64,000 nt of DNA from Dasypus novemcinctus (GCF_030445035.2 NC_080694.1:73981147-74045146); one strand, 5' to 3'. Positions 1-11,852 are shown, counted from the first letter of the stretch. Program-made: numbers and translations. Notes: generated by a model from the letters alone, not told the origin.

Positions 1-462
1 GTGACGAGAAGACGGAGCAGAGATCTGACGATGTTGGCCTTAAGGTTAGAGCAATGCAGCCAGAAGCCAAGGAGAGCTGCATCCACCAGAAATGGAAGAG
101 GCAAGACACAGGTTCTCTCTGCTGGAGCCTCCAGAGGGAGCCAGGCCTGGCTGACAGCTTGATTCCAACCAGGGACGTTGATTTTGGGTTTCTGGCCTCC
201 ATAATTGCAAGAACATAAATTTCTCTTGTTTAAAGCCACCAAATGGGGAGCAGAGGTGGCTCAAGTCATTGGGCACTTCCCTCCCACATGGGAAGTCCTG
301 GGTTCAGTTCCTGGTGCCTCCTAAAAAAACAGACAAGCACAAAACGAACTGACACACAGAGCAGACAGCAAGCACAAACACCAAACAGGGGGGAAGTAAA
401 TAAATAAAATAAAGCCACCAAAGGTGTGAAAATTTGTTCCACTGGTAATAGGAAATGAACCC
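1..462 (+). repeat. MaLR-type LTR 3' portion, split by a SINE
   Basis: The end of this stretch (a gcctcc...agaacataaatttct...taaagccacc run, then a ttgtt...aataggaaatgaac tail after the SINE) resembles the 3' end of mammalian MaLR LTRs (MST/MLT1 group), including an AATAAA-like signal. A SINE at 244-410 splits it. The assignment is from recall of the consensus. Confidence 0.5.
244..410 (+). repeat. tRNA-derived SINE (DAS-like), full with target-site duplication
   Basis: The element has a tRNA-like head (gtggctcaagtcattgggc), a body ending in a run of short A-rich units and a taaataaataaaa tail. A 12-base direct repeat, aaagccaccaaa, flanks it at 232-243 and 411-422, as expected for L1-mediated insertion. 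Confidence 0.85.
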
Positions 463-1655
463 ACCAGTGTATTTTATTTTATTGTAGCCATTCTAACAGG
501 TGTGTGCAGGGCATCTCGTGGTGGTTTCATCTGCTCTTCCCTAATGACAGTGACGCTGAGCGTGTTTTAGGTGCTTATTTGCCACCTGTGTATCTTCTTT
601 TCTGAGGTGTCTGTTCAGACTTTAGCCCAGTTAAAAATTGGGTCATTTTCTTATTGTGGAGTTTTTTCAAAGTTTTTACAGTCAATTTTATTGATACATA
701 TTAATAAAGCAATCCTTCCAAAGTGTACAATCAGTGGTACTTGGCATAATCACACATTGTTGTGCTTTCATCACTTGAGTCAATATTTGGGTGTTTTCAT
801 TACTTTAATAAAAATAATAATAAATGAAAAACAAAAAACCTAACCCTTAATAATCGCCACACAATCTCCCTACCCTTTCCAAGAGAGACCTAGCATCTAT
901 TGGTTTCTTTTTCCTCCCCTGTCCCCCACCCTGCTACTTTGCTGTCTGTGTCCATTCACTGTGTGATCTTCTGTATCTATTTCTCTTTTTGTCTTCTTTT
1001 CTCATTTTTCTCCTCTAGGATTCACCAGGAGTCGATCTTGGGGACCTCCAATGTGGAGAGAGGTTCCCTGTCACTTGCATCACCTCAGTTCCTGGTTACT
1101 GCTGCATCTCCCCTTGACTCTTCCTTTTGTCTCTTTAGTTGCATCATCATCTTGCTGCGTGGCTTACCTGGTTTACCACATGGGCACACCTTGATCAGGA
1201 GGTCCCAGGGACTGAACCAGGTACTCCATTAGGGTAGACAGAAGCCCAATCACTTGAGCCACATCTGCTTCCCTCAGTTTCCATCTAACTCATTTGTATT
1301 TACATTTTGTATAGATTGAGTCAAACAAAAACAGAAACCACAATGATGGAACCTACACTTGGACCCAGGCTTTCTGGTGGCAAAGATGAAGTTGCTTCAG
1401 TGTCTTGGCTGAATTACAGCCCTTTTCACCTACAGCACTTGCTGTGAGAGTCCCTATGGGAACACCATGGTGCACCTGAGAAGGGTGCTGAGAATAATTT
1501 AAAGAACTTCTTAGAGGAAGCAGATATGGCTCAAGCAATTGAGCTCCTGCCTACCATATGAGAGGACTGTTGAGTTTTAAGAGTTCTTTATGTATTCTGG
1601 GCAGAAATCCTCTATCAGAAATGTGATCTGAAATATTTTATCCCTGTGGCTTGAG
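463..1655 (-). repeat. L1 fragment interrupted by a second L1 3' piece and SINEs
   Basis: 463-662 and 1566-1655 read as one minus-strand L1 stretch (the ...ggtgcttatttgcca... and ...gagttctttatgtattct... landmarks). The 663-890 interval looks like a T-rich minus-strand L1 3' end. It is followed by a minus-strand SINE and by a short plus-strand SINE head at about 1510-1565. No coding potential is kept. Confidence 0.6.
925..1273 (-). repeat. Long DAS-like SINE, minus strand
   Basis: It contains the tgtctgtgtccatt...gtgtgatcttctgtatct body and ends in tcacttgagccacatctgctt, the reverse complement of the tRNA-like head seen in the other copies. A close relative lies at about 11,430-11,852, in the same orientation. 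Confidence 0.8.
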
Positions 1656-1659
1656 CCAA

Positions 1660-2290
1660 TGATAAAATGTAAGCTCTCAAGAGAAAATGAGAATTTTGGA
1701 AAACTGGTATCCATCACCCTAAGCTTGACAGCTTTCCAATACACACACATTTTCTGGTGGGATCTGTGTTCATTTTAGAAGTGTGACTTTTAGCAATATA
1801 TACAGAAATGTGTGAACACTGAAAGATCTATTTAACCCAGTGGGCCAATGTGCTACTTTAAAATTTTCATGCATTAGTACAAAATCCATTTAATGTGCAA
1901 AGACAAATCTGAGGATTTCCATGTCATAAGATGAAATATTCAACAATGATTTCAGACTGCAACTCACCTACAAGTGCAACTACACTTGTGTGCTTTTAGT
2001 GTAGTATCAAAAGTGAATGTCAATGCTCACCTGAAAAGGCTATTAAAAATACTCCTCTCTTTTCCAACATCTATATCTGAGGCTGAATTTTTGTTCAAAC
2101 TCAAATACCAGATTGAATGTGATACGGAAGTCCAGGGGTGCTCTATTGAGACTGCTGAGAAAGATTTGCCAAATTGTAAATTGATCCACTCTTTTATTAC
2201 GTTGTTTTCTTTTCGAATTAGTTATCAACGTGTCATGAGTTTTGGTATAAATACTCATCTACAGGAATTAGTATTTTAATTCCATTTTAA
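1660..2290. other. No recognised feature
   Basis: AT-rich sequence between the L1/SINE cluster and the class I CpG island. Its small open frames (about 70-100 codons) overlap on both strands and show no recognisable domain. Confidence 0.5.
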
Positions 2291-2299
2291 TTTCTAGCA

Positions 2300-3780
2300 T
2301 GGTCGGTACCAGTAGAGGTCACCCACATCTCTCTAACTTGTCAGCTGTGAAGTCAGGACCAGGTCTCACTGACGGGGTGACAGTGCTCGGGGCAGGGGAG
2401 GGGTCGGGCAGTCCAGGACCCGGTCTCGCTCTCAGGGTCCCCCGAGGCTGGCGTGTGGGGGGGAGGCCGAGGGGGAGTCCCCGGTCCCCGCAGTTTCACT
2501 TCTTCTCCCAACCCGAGTCGGGCCCTTCTGCCCCGACACTCGTGACGCGGGCCCGGGCGGCCTCCCATTGCGGGCCCGGTTCTGGGGAAGCCAATCGCGG
2601 CCCCGCGGCCCATCCAGGGCCCGCCCCGCCCCGCCCGGACTCAGGTTCCCCCAGACCCGGGGTCCGGCCATGGCGCCGGGGACCCTCCTCCTGCTGCTCT
2701 CGGGGGCCCTGGCCCTGACCCCGACCCGGGCGGGTGAGTGCGGGGGCGGGGTGGGGGGTCGGGGTGGGGGGCTGCCCCGGAGGGGGTGGGGGGACCTGGG
2801 GGGTAGGACCCCCGAAGCCGCGTCCCCCCACTGACCCCCACGATCCCCACGCCGACCCCCGCCCCCCCGTCTCCCCAGGCCCCCACTCCCTCAGGTATTT
2901 CCAGACCTCCGTGTCGCGGCCCGAGCGCGGGGACCCCCACTACATCACCGTGGGCTACGTGGACGACACGCAGTTCGTGCGGTTCGACAGCGACGCGGAG
3001 AGCCGGGGGATGGAGCCGCGGGCGCCGTGGGTGGAGCAGGAGGGGCCCGAGTACTGGGAGCGGGAGACGCGGATCTCCAAGGGCAACGCGCAGTTTTACC
3101 GACGGAGCCTGAGCAACCTGCGCGGCTACTACAACCAGAGCGCGGCGGGTGAGCCCCGGGCCCGGGGTCCGCGCACGACCGGGACCCCCAGGACGGGCCG
3201 GGGTCGCCCGAGGCTCGGTCCCCACTGCACCCCGAGGCCGCGGGACCCGGGACCCCACCCGGGAGGGGCTTTTCCTCGGTTTCGTTTTCAGTTTAGACCA
3301 ATCACCGCGGGGGCGGGCGGGAGGGGGGGGCAGAACTAGCCCGAGAGCGGGGGCTGGGGGGGGGGGAGCCGCGGGGTGGGGGTGGGCGGGGCTAACGCGG
3401 GGCGGGGCCAAGTGCGATGGTCGTGGGCGGGGCCTGTGGGCGGGGCTGACCGCGGGGGCGGGGCCAGGGTCTCACACCCTCCAGAGCATGTCTGGCTGCG
3501 ACGTGGGCCCCGACGGGCGCCTCCTCCGCGGGTACCGTCAATACGCCTACGACGGCGCCGACTACATCGCCCTCAACGAGGACCTGCGCTCCTGGACGGC
3601 GGCGGACACGGCGGCGCAGATCACCCAGCGCAAGTGGGAGGAGGGGGGTGTGGCAGAGCAGCGCAGAGCCTACCTGGAGGGGCAGTGCGTGGAGTACCTG
3701 CAGAGACACCTGGAGAGCGGGAAGGAGACGCTGCTGCGCACAGGTACAGGGGGGCGGTGCGCCCCAACCCCAGATGTCCT
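2300..3780. promoter_or_regulatory. CpG island over class I promoter and exons 1-3
   Basis: Base composition changes abruptly from AT-rich to strongly G+C- and CpG-rich just upstream of the class I start and stays so through exon 3. A 5' CpG island is typical of MHC class I genes. Intron 2 is a run of ggggcgggg-type G-rich units. Confidence 0.8.
2472..2638 (+). promoter_or_regulatory. MHC class I promoter: kB, ISRE, X/Y-like and GC boxes
   Basis: In order there is an enhancer-A-like NF-kB site, ggggagtcccc, at 2472-2482; an ISRE-like cagtttcacttcttctc at 2491-2507; a CRE-like tgacgcg near 2543 where the X2 box is expected; a Y-box position near 2566 reading cattgc, not the inverted CCAAT attgg; and a CCAAT at 2591-2595. 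Where class I genes usually have a weak TATA-like motif, this one has a row of GC boxes at 2620-2638. The spacing to the ATG at 2670 fits the family. NF-kB, interferon and NLRC5 control are known for the family; their use here is inferred. Confidence 0.8.
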
Positions 3781-5153
3781 GTCCATTCCTGGTGGTCCCA
3801 TGAGCGCTGCTAGAATGGCCAGGAGAGAAATGGAAAGTTCCTGAAGTTTCTGACCTTCCCGCAGACCCCCCAAGTTCACACGTGACCCGCCACCCCATCC
3901 CTGACCGAGGGGTCACCCTGAGGTGCTGGGCCCTGGGCTTTTACCCCGCGGAGATCACGCTGACCTGGCAGCGGGACGGGGAGGACCAGACCCAGGACAT
4001 GGAGTTTGTGGAGACCAGGCCTGCGGGGGACGGAACCTTCCAGAAGTGGGCGGCTGTGGTGGTGCCTTCTGGGGAGGAAGAGAGATACACGTGCCACGTG
4101 CAGCACGAGGGACTTCCCGAGCCCCTCACCCTGAGATGGGGTAAGTGGGACGAGGTGGGGGCCTCTTCTAGGGAAGCAGGAGCCCTTCTGAGCTGCGCCA
4201 GCATGGTCAGGGCTGAGCCTGGGGTCAGGGCCGCTGACCTTCCCCCCTTCTCAGAGCCGCCTTCCCAGCCCCCCATCCTCATCGTGGGAATCGTGGCTGC
4301 CCTGGTCATCCTTGGAGTGTCCGTGGTGGCTGCAGTTCTGATGTGGAGGAGGAAGAGCTCAGGTAGGGAAGGGGCAGGTCTGAGGTTCCTTGTCCAGGGG
4401 GGTTTCCAGCCCAGGTAGCCATGTGCCCTGCCCCTTCCTGGTGCCGTGAAGCCCCTCCTCACACACGTGCCCCTCCAGTCTGGGCCTGTTACCACACTTA
4501 CTTTATAAACCTATGAGAGTAGGACAATGTCCCCAGTGATGACGTGGAGGCCCCTGTTCCCAGCAGTCAGAGGGAAGGGGCTGCTGAGGACAGACCTCCA
4601 GGAGGGCAGAAGGTCCAGCCCACACATCCCCCACCTCGTGTTTCCTGATCCTGCCCCAGGTCTGCAGTCACGGTTCTGGTATCTTCCCTGGGTCCAGGAC
4701 TAGTTCTCAGGACCTCATGTCCTGCTCTCACTAGTTGTTTTTCCACAGGTGGAACAGGAGGGAGCTACGCTCAGGCTGCTTGTAAGTGGGGGATGGAGGG
4801 GGAGGCGGTGTGGAGGGTCAAGGCTGACTTGAGGCTTTGGGGAGTGTAGACGGAGCCCACGGGGCAGCCCACCCCGTCACTCCTTGACTCACATCTCCCT
4901 GTGGCTCTGACCAGACCCTGTGTTTGTTCCTCTCCAGCCAGTGACAGTGCCCAGGGCTCTGATGTGTCTCTCGAGGCTTCTAAAGGTGAGACCCTGGGGG
5001 CCGGAAAGGGGAGAGGGGATGGGCCGAGAGGACATGCCTGGGTCCTGGGGATTCCTTGGATGTGGACATGAGGACTGTGGAGGGCTGGTCACGACGTCAG
5101 CATTTACAGAGACGACCTGAACGTGCTCTTGATTGTTTTCTTCTGTAGCGTGA
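2670..5153 (+). CDS. MHC class I heavy chain, apparently intact, 8 coding exons
   Basis: This gene encodes an antigen-presenting class I alpha chain that would pair with beta-2 microglobulin at the cell surface. Exons: 2670-2733 (signal peptide), 2879-3148 (alpha1), 3468-3743 (alpha2), 3865-4140 (alpha3), 4255-4362 (stalk and membrane segment), 4749-4781, 4938-4985 and 5149-5153 (tail and stop). All introns are GT-AG and all junctions are phase 1. The 270/276/276/33/48 bp exon sizes are canonical. The total is 359 codons plus stop. The ATG has a gccATGg context. Visible residues are Y7, Y59, Y84, Y123, T143, K146, W147 and Y159 of the groove, the disulphide cysteines 101/164 and 203/259, the N86-Q-S glycosylation site, and a CD8 loop reading DQTQDME. 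Oddities are H171, Y167, S99 and Q9. The tail keeps GSYAQAA and SDVSL. Classical versus nonclassical status cannot be settled from sequence alone. Confidence 0.95.
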
Positions 5154-5575
5154 CAAAGCTGCCTCGTGGGGGACAGAGAGATTCCAGAGCTGTTCGTACC
5201 CCTCGTGTGACCTCAAGACCCCCTTCTTTTGGGTGTGAAGACTTTCCTTCCTCAGCTGGCATCTGTGTATCTGCATTTCTGTTGTATCCTGGAGGATGGG
5301 GAGGTAGCTCGCCCCTGCCCCCACGTCTCCCACACTGACCTGTGTTCCCTGCCCCGACCGACCGTCCTGCTCAGGAGAGCTGGGTGTGGAGCGTCCACAG
5401 CCCTGTCTTACTTCATGGTGCCCGGAGCTGCCCCTTCCTGCTTCCCTTGAGAATGAGAACCTGGGATGATTTTGCTTTTACAAATTCTTGCTATTAGGTG
5501 GGATCAAGGATTCAATTGAGGGAAAGGAAGATTCTTAAAAAAGAGGAAATAAAAAGAACTGAGAACCTTCCAGAA
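5154..5575 (+). other. Class I 3' untranslated region
   Basis: The stop codon at 5151-5153 is followed by sequence that tracks the usual class I 3' UTR: a caaagctgcctcgtggggga start, a cacactgacctgtgttccct segment and a final gagaaccttccaga block. The last block lies just past the poly-A signal, so the cleavage site is placed near 5575. Confidence 0.75.
5548..5553 (+). terminator. Poly-A signal AATAAA of the class I gene
   Basis: The hexamer lies about 395 bases after the stop. It sits in the segment (aagattcttaaa...gagaaccttccag) where class I genes carry their signal. A second AATAAA at 6731-6736 could serve a longer form, but nothing else supports that. Confidence 0.8.
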
Positions 5576-5579
5576 TTTT

Positions 5580-8500
5580 TTGTATACTGTGCTAAATGTT
5601 AACTGAGGAAGCAAGGTGGACAGGGCTGTGTCCAGTCGGTGCTCTGTCCACTTGGGCTTCACACTGAGGAGGATCGATGTTTTGACTTTAATTCCTGGAG
5701 GTTTGGTCCTTCTCTGCCGCCTGCCCTCCTCTCTGCCCTTACCCAGCTCCCCTGACCCCAATGCTGGCTGCAGCCCAAGCCCATGGATGTGTAGAGCAGA
5801 CCCTAGTGTAGACCCACAGGTGGGCAGTGGGGTCTTAGCCTGGATTGCTCTTGTCTTGGGGGAGTTGAAATTGTGCTGTAGTCATGGGGGTGGAGGGGAG
5901 GGGGGAGAGCAGCACTTCTGAGGACAGTCCTGGTGCCTCAGTGTCACCTGAGTGGAGGTTGTGCCGTGGCTGCCAGGAGACCACAGCTGTGTTAGGAAAG
6001 GCCCTGGGGGGTCCTCACTGACCACTCCTGCACCTGGTGCTGGTGGAGGACTGTGCAGGACGCCCCTTTTAGCTTCTGGGGAACATTTGTGAACTAAAAA
6101 CAGCTGAAATCTCTGTCCTCGGTGCAGGGAAGGTGCTGTGTGAACTTGGGGGTCAGTGTGGGCCTCACTGAGGTTTTGACCTTTGAGGACAGCTTGAAGG
6201 TCATGAGGGGCGTGTCCCTGAGGATGTCTTGGAAGGTCTTCCCAGGCAAGGAACCGGGCAGTGCGACATGATGGGCAGGGGTGGCCTGTGGTTCTGGGAG
6301 GGCAGGAGGCCGGAGTGGAGCTCAGTGATCCAAGGACCACACTCGAGTGACCGCATAGCTCTGGCACCATGTCTGGAAGACACGTGGACCAGGGAGCCCC
6401 AACTTCTCTGCACAGGAACCTCCTGACACCCCACAAGGGTCCAGAAGGTCTGGGGGAGCACGAGGTTCTGTGTCCATAACAAGGGGGTGCTGAGCTGCTG
6501 GGTTTCAGGTCCATCTTTACAGCAAGAACCAGACCAGGGAGGCCCCGTGTCTGTGCTCCAGCTCCCTGGGGTGGTGGAATGTGCCTTCTGGGCTCTCGCC
6601 CCATGTCCTGAGACGGGGGTCTGGGGAGAAGCCCGAGAGCTTCATCATGAGCCCCTCAGGCCGTCCTGGCTCAAGTGAAGCTTGTTCTCTAGTGATGAGC
6701 GTAGTGCCCCACGTGGAGCCTAAACCATGTAATAAAGTCCTTTCTGGAAAGAAAAGGAGGAAATCTATCATCAGTTATGAGGGTGTGTTGGGAAATGAAT
6801 GCGCTTTCTCTACGATGGGGTATAGCCAGGTGGGGATTTATAAAGTGGTTCAAAGTTCTCCATAAATTAAAGCTCTGAATTGTTGCTATGTGACTCTATT
6901 TCTTAATGGAAGTTAATGTGGTACATTGTGGGCACTCAGGTTTGGTTAGACAAGTGGGTGACTAATAAACAACATCTTTCCACTCATTCCCTTAAAGTCT
7001 GTTATGATCTCACCTTTTTTTCTATGTCAGATTATCTTCACGAATAATAAGAGGGGCATTGCTGGATGGATAAGTGATTTCTGAAAAGATCTCTCCCTGT
7101 CTTCTTCTCATAGTAGGATTAAAAATACCCAGATCTCTAAGAATTCAAGGATCACGTGTGCACTGGGATTTCATATACATTTTATATTTCTTTGTACGTG
7201 AACGTTTCTGTGGAGAGGGACCAAACCTTTAGTTTTTATGTGACCCCATAAGAGTCTAATTCACCCCCCAGGTTTAGACACTGAGCTACTCCAGGTTGGT
7301 CATGACCAGCTGGTCAGCAACCTTTTCAGCAGACCCAAGGACACGATGTAAACGCTCCTCCATTGCTCGCATGTCTCCACTCTGGGACGCGATAAGGTGG
7401 AGGCTCCTTGTTGCTCTCAGGCTCAGTTTCCATCTGGATCTCACTGTGGCTGGTAAATGGTCCACAGAGCAGCGCTGGCCCCTGACCACACTGAGGAGCG
7501 CTGGTGGAGATGGACCGTGTTCCCGCACCTGCCCTGGTGTCCAGTGCCAGGAAGGAGTCAATGGGTAGTTAAGCGATTCCATTTTGAGTTATAACGTAGG
7601 TACACTTATAAGGCTTTCTCTTCCACTGCAGAGAACTAAAAATAATAGGTAAAATACAAGAGCATCTAATTAGCATTATAGAAAAAGAGTAATCATTCAG
7701 CCTAAAATATCCACATGGAGAGACATCTAAAGAGAAATTGCATTCATCCTGTGATCATGAGTCAAATCTGAAAATTGTATCATTAATTTCCTGGGTTCAC
7801 ATGCTGAAGTAGACAGGAGCTGATTCCAAACCTTGTTCTTGTGGGGAGTGAAAGAGTCAGTCAGTCCACCACCCTGGAAATCTAGGAACCCAAAGGTTCA
7901 TAGCCTCGGAGTAAGGAATCTGTCTTCTCCCCCAAAGAAGAGTGTTCTGAGGAAATGTGCCTTTTAGCCAAGGGTGGGGGCTGAGTGGTGGGAAGGGGGA
8001 AGCAACAGTTTTTAAGGAATTATAACCACCAGCCAGACCCCCTGTGGTTTGTTGTCCAGATGTGCCTCACCTGTGGAACAAAGTAACTTCAAGCTATGGA
8101 TTTAGCCTGCAATATCCTGGATTGGTGGTGATCTGAAAATTGGAAGAAGGCAACAAGAGCCTCCAGAGAATTCCATGTTTGACCTCTGTGTCAAAGATTT
8201 TACATGATTTCAAAAAGAAGATTTGGAGCTCAGAGCAAGAAATAGATAAATGAAATAGAAAAAAATCAACATGATCAATAATGAGAAAGAATAGATCAAA
8301 AACAGAGGCTCAGAAAACTTCGATGTTGGAATTATGAGATGTAGAGTATAACATAACCCAAATTATTTAGTGTAAAGAGAAAACGCTTACCTTGACTATT
8401 CCTGCAGAACATGGGAAACTAAAAATGACCTAGCTGATTTTTGAAAGAACCAGATATACTTCTCAGAAGTTAAAAAATATCATAAATTGAATTAGATACT

Positions 8501-8740
8501 CAGTTGGGAATTGTGCTTGGGATTATGATGTAGAAAGAGCAACCTGCCATATACAACTTCAAATTCAAATAAATAGAAAAAACAATATTTTTCAGACACT
8601 GGAGAACAGATAGGATGAGGATTTATTGGCTAAGATGAGGATTACAAAAGAGGTAAGTTCTACAGTTGTCCAAAGCAAACAGCAGGAGGGAAATAATAAA
8701 TTTAAGACCAAAAATCAGGAAAATAGAACATAGAGAACAA
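5580..8740. other. Class I downstream flank, no recognised gene
   Basis: Moderately G+C-rich to about 6.75 kb, then AT-rich. There are several unconvincing open frames, including a 98-codon minus-strand frame (7286-7582) with a heptad-like C-terminal half that I do not recognise. An AATAAA sits at 6731. The right part (about 8.1-8.7 kb) has the A-rich character of decayed L1. Confidence 0.4.
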
Positions 8741-9655
8741 GAATGATTCACAAAACTTGTTTGATGGGGAAATACCAGTACATTTTTTTAAACCTGTGTT
8801 TAGACTGATCAAGTTAAAAAAGACACAAACTACCAATATCGGGAATGAAAGAAAGGTTATCTATACAGTGTCTTTAGAAAGTATAAGGACAAGGGAACAT
8901 GTCAATAGACTTCTCAACCTAGATGAAATGAACAGTTTCCTTGAAAAACACAAATTACAAATGAAGAAAGAGAAAATTTTGCTTATACCTGTATCAGTTG
9001 TAGAAATTGAATTAGTATTTGAAACCCTTCCCATAGAATAAACTCCAGGCCCAGAAGTTCTCATTCCTGAATTGTATCAAACACATAATGAAGAAATAGT
9101 ATCATTTCTATGCAAACCCTCTTGCATATTAAAGGAGGAACAATTACCAATTCCTGTTCCAGTCCAGCGTTGCCCTCATTCAAAACCAGGCAAAACATCA
9201 CAAGGAAAGAGAAGTGCAGAACACTGTCCCTCATGATCCTGGGCTTAAAAATCCAAACGAAACAAGAGGGAGCAAACCAAATGCAAAAATACATAAAGAG
9301 TATTGTAGATCATGCCAAATTGGACTAGCTGGGAATGCAAAGGTGGTTTAATATCTGCAACTTATCTCTGTTCTCCAAATTAAATAGAATAAAGCACAAA
9401 CACCATGTCACCAATACTGCAGATGCAGGAAAAGCACTTGCCAAAATGCAATTCCTTTTCAAGACAAACCCTCTGAGCAAACTAGGAATAGAAAGCAGAT
9501 TCCTTTAGTGGATCCAGGCATCAGTGAAAGCCTATGCTAACATCATACTCAATGATGACAGGCTGAACCCTTTCTTCCTAAGATCAACCAGTTAGAGAAG
9601 TCCACTCACACCATTTTTTTAACTTCATTCTGGACATCCTAAGGGTATTAGCCAC
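8740..9655 (+). repeat. L1 ORF2 remnant, part 1
   Basis: Translated pieces and nucleotide landmarks (caagttaaaaaagacacaaa, gaaagcctatgctaacatcatactcaatgatgacaggctgaa as scattered matches) follow L1 ORF2 reverse transcriptase. Stops and frameshifts are frequent. The L1 resumes at about 10,140 after an insertion. Confidence 0.75.
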
Positions 9656-10140
9656 CCAAAGAGGTGCTGATGCAAAATACCAGAAATTGGCTGGTGTTTA
9701 TAAAAGGTTATTTATTTGGGGTAGAAGCTTACAGATACCAGGCCATAAAGCATAAGTTACTTCCCTCACTGAAGTCTATTTGGAGCAAGATGGCTGCTGA
9801 TGTCTGCGATGGTTCAGGCTTCCTGGGTTCCTCCTTTCCTGGGGCCTGCTTTTCTCTGAGTTCAAGGTCCCTCTCTTCCTGGGTCTTGCCTCTCTTTCCT
9901 CTGTGAGCTTACTTGCCAGGGCTCCAGCTTAAGTCTTCAGGATCAAACTCCAACATCAAACTCCAACATCAGAAATCCTCAACCCTGTTCTTTGCTGTGC
10001 CTTTCATTTGTAAGTCCCCACCTTCCAAGGGGTGGGGACTCAACACCCTAATCATGACTCAATCAACCCAGGTACAGATCAGATTACAGCCATAATCTGA
10101 TATCTAATTTTGGAATTCATAACCATATCAAACTGGTGTA
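9656..10140. repeat. Unclassified interspersed repeat inserted in the L1
   Basis: About 485 bases interrupt the L1 reading on both sides. The segment has a short internal duplication (atcaaactccaac twice near 9950-9970) and a TC-rich centre. I cannot place it in a family. An LTR or a nonautonomous DNA element are both possible. Confidence 0.4.
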
Positions 10141-10400
10141 CTAACAATGCAAGAAGGCAAGAAATGAAATGAAAGACTTATAGATAGTAAAGGAAGAAGT
10201 AAAACTGCCATTATTTGCAACCAGCATGATTGTATACGAGAGAAAACCATTAAAAAATCTCCACAAATTATCAGAATAAAGAAATGAATTCATCAAGGCC
10301 ACAGGATGGAAGGTTATTACATAAATATTAAAGCTATTACTATACAATAATGATGACAACCATAAAATGAAATTTTAAATATCTTCCACTTATAAATATT
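10141..10400 (+). repeat. L1 ORF2 remnant, part 2
   Basis: This continues the interrupted element: gcaagaaggcaagaaatg, gaagaagtaaaactgccatt and ttatcagaataaagaaatgaa all follow the ORF2 order after the 9.6 kb segment. It ends in AT-rich sequence with no further match recognised. Confidence 0.65.
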
Positions 10401-10878
10401 TATCAACACTTACAAATATTGTAAAATCCTTATCTAACACCATGTGGTATCTTGCATTGGATCCTGGAACAGAAAAAGTAAATGCCATTTGTGGAAAAAC
10501 TGGTGAAATACAAATAAAGCCTGTAGTTTCAACAATTATAATAAACTAATCATTATTTCTTAGTGGTAACAAATTACAATGCTTGTGTAAGTACTAACTA
10601 CAGGGAAACTGGGTGAAGGATAACTGCAGCTGCCTGTATTATCTAATCAACTTTTTTGTAAACTAAAAATTATTCTAATATTTAAAAATCTTTATTTAAA
10701 ATTGGAAAAGTGTATTTGGAAATAAATTTAATGAAAAGGATGAAAATCCTTTAGACTGACAATTGCAACACATTGCAAAGGGAAATAAAAGCAGACCTGA
10801 AAATATGAGGGATAGACCTTGCTCATGGATTGGAAAATCATTATTCCTAAAATTATACTGTAAAGGATCTTGTAGATA

Positions 10879-11064
10879 AGGGGTTCTTAAAAGGGGGTCC
10901 ATGAGCTTGTAAAAAAAAAAAAACATTATTCTTGTGGGGATGTGTTGGTGCAGGTGTGGTATATTTATTAAATAACACACAGGATAGTGTGGACTTAGTA
11001 AGGGGTCCATGGTTTTCCCCTGACTGGCAAAGGGGTCTGTGGGAAAAAAGGGTTAAGAACCCCT
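10879..11064. mobile_element. Short DNA-transposon-like element with 12-bp inverted termini
   Basis: Perfect terminal inverted repeats aggggttcttaa (10,879-10,890) and ttaagaacccct (11,053-11,064) enclose 186 bases. The body has 'ggggtccatg' motifs near both ends and an A13 run. This looks like a hAT-type nonautonomous mammalian element. The flanks do not show a clean 8-bp duplication. Confidence 0.6.
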
Positions 11065-11429
11065 GTGTTTGATCAACAAAAAGAGAGAAGTCATTGTTGT
11101 CAATACTGAATTAGAAGTAATTTTTGAGAAGCCTTTTGGATGGACAGGAAGTGTGTTTGTGTGTGGTATGTACATCTATCTACCTGTATATAATTTCTGT
11201 TGTTAATTGTCCCCACTAGAATTCTGAAATACCACCTAATGGCACTTACCATACAAGAGTGGTTCAAAATAAGGACCAACTGATGAAAGTATTTTGTCAC
11301 ATTAATAGAACAATGATCATCACAAATAATGCAGAAAAAGCAATTGAAAAAAAATCCAGCATCCCTTCTTTTTTGTTGTTTTTCCCTTCCCTCCCCCTCC
11401 TGCCCCCTCCCCTCCTGTTCTCCCTTCCC

Positions 11430-11852
11430 CTCCGCTTCCCACTCGCTGCTGGTTTTTGCTGTCTGTGTCCATTCTCTGTGTGATCTTCTGTATCTATTTC
11501 TCTTTTTATCTTCTTTTCCTGTTTTTCTTCTCAAGGATTCACCGGGATTCGATCCTGTGGACCTCTGATGTGGAGAGAGGTTCCCTGTCACCTGTGTCAC
11601 CTCAGTTCCTGGACTCTGTTGCACCTTGCCTTGACTCTCCCCTTCATTTCTCCTTTGTTGTGTCATCATCTTACTGTGTGACCCACTTGTATGGGCACTG
11701 GCTGGCTGTGCAGGCACTCACACAGGCGGTTGCATGGGCACTAGCTCACTGCACAGGCACGCTCTTTTTTGTTTCCCCAGGAGGCCCAGAGATTGAACCC
11801 GGGTCCTCCCATAAGGTAGGCAGGAGACAAATCACTTGAGCAACATCCGTTC
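11430..11852 (-). repeat. Long DAS-like SINE, minus strand
   Basis: It shares the ctgtgtccattctctgtgtg, cctctgatgtggagagagg and cacttgagcaacatccg landmarks with the copy at 925-1273. A T/C-rich tail precedes it. It adjoins the L1 that resumes at about 11,850. Confidence 0.8.

Noticed and set aside
2641-3411. 256-codon minus-strand frame across class I exons 1-2 and introns
   Set aside because: It is the antisense of G+C-rich exons with a clear plus-strand gene. Stop codons are rare in such composition, and no domain is seen.
6731-6736. Second poly-A signal for the class I gene
   Set aside because: The hexamer at 5548 sits in the conserved 3' UTR context; the later one has no supporting context.
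7286-7582. 98-codon minus-strand frame with a heptad-like C-terminal half
   Set aside because: It looked like a small coiled-coil protein, but I could not match it to any family, and there is no splice or promoter support.
8757-9041. 94-codon plus-strand frame
   Set aside because: It lies in the L1 ORF2 remnant.
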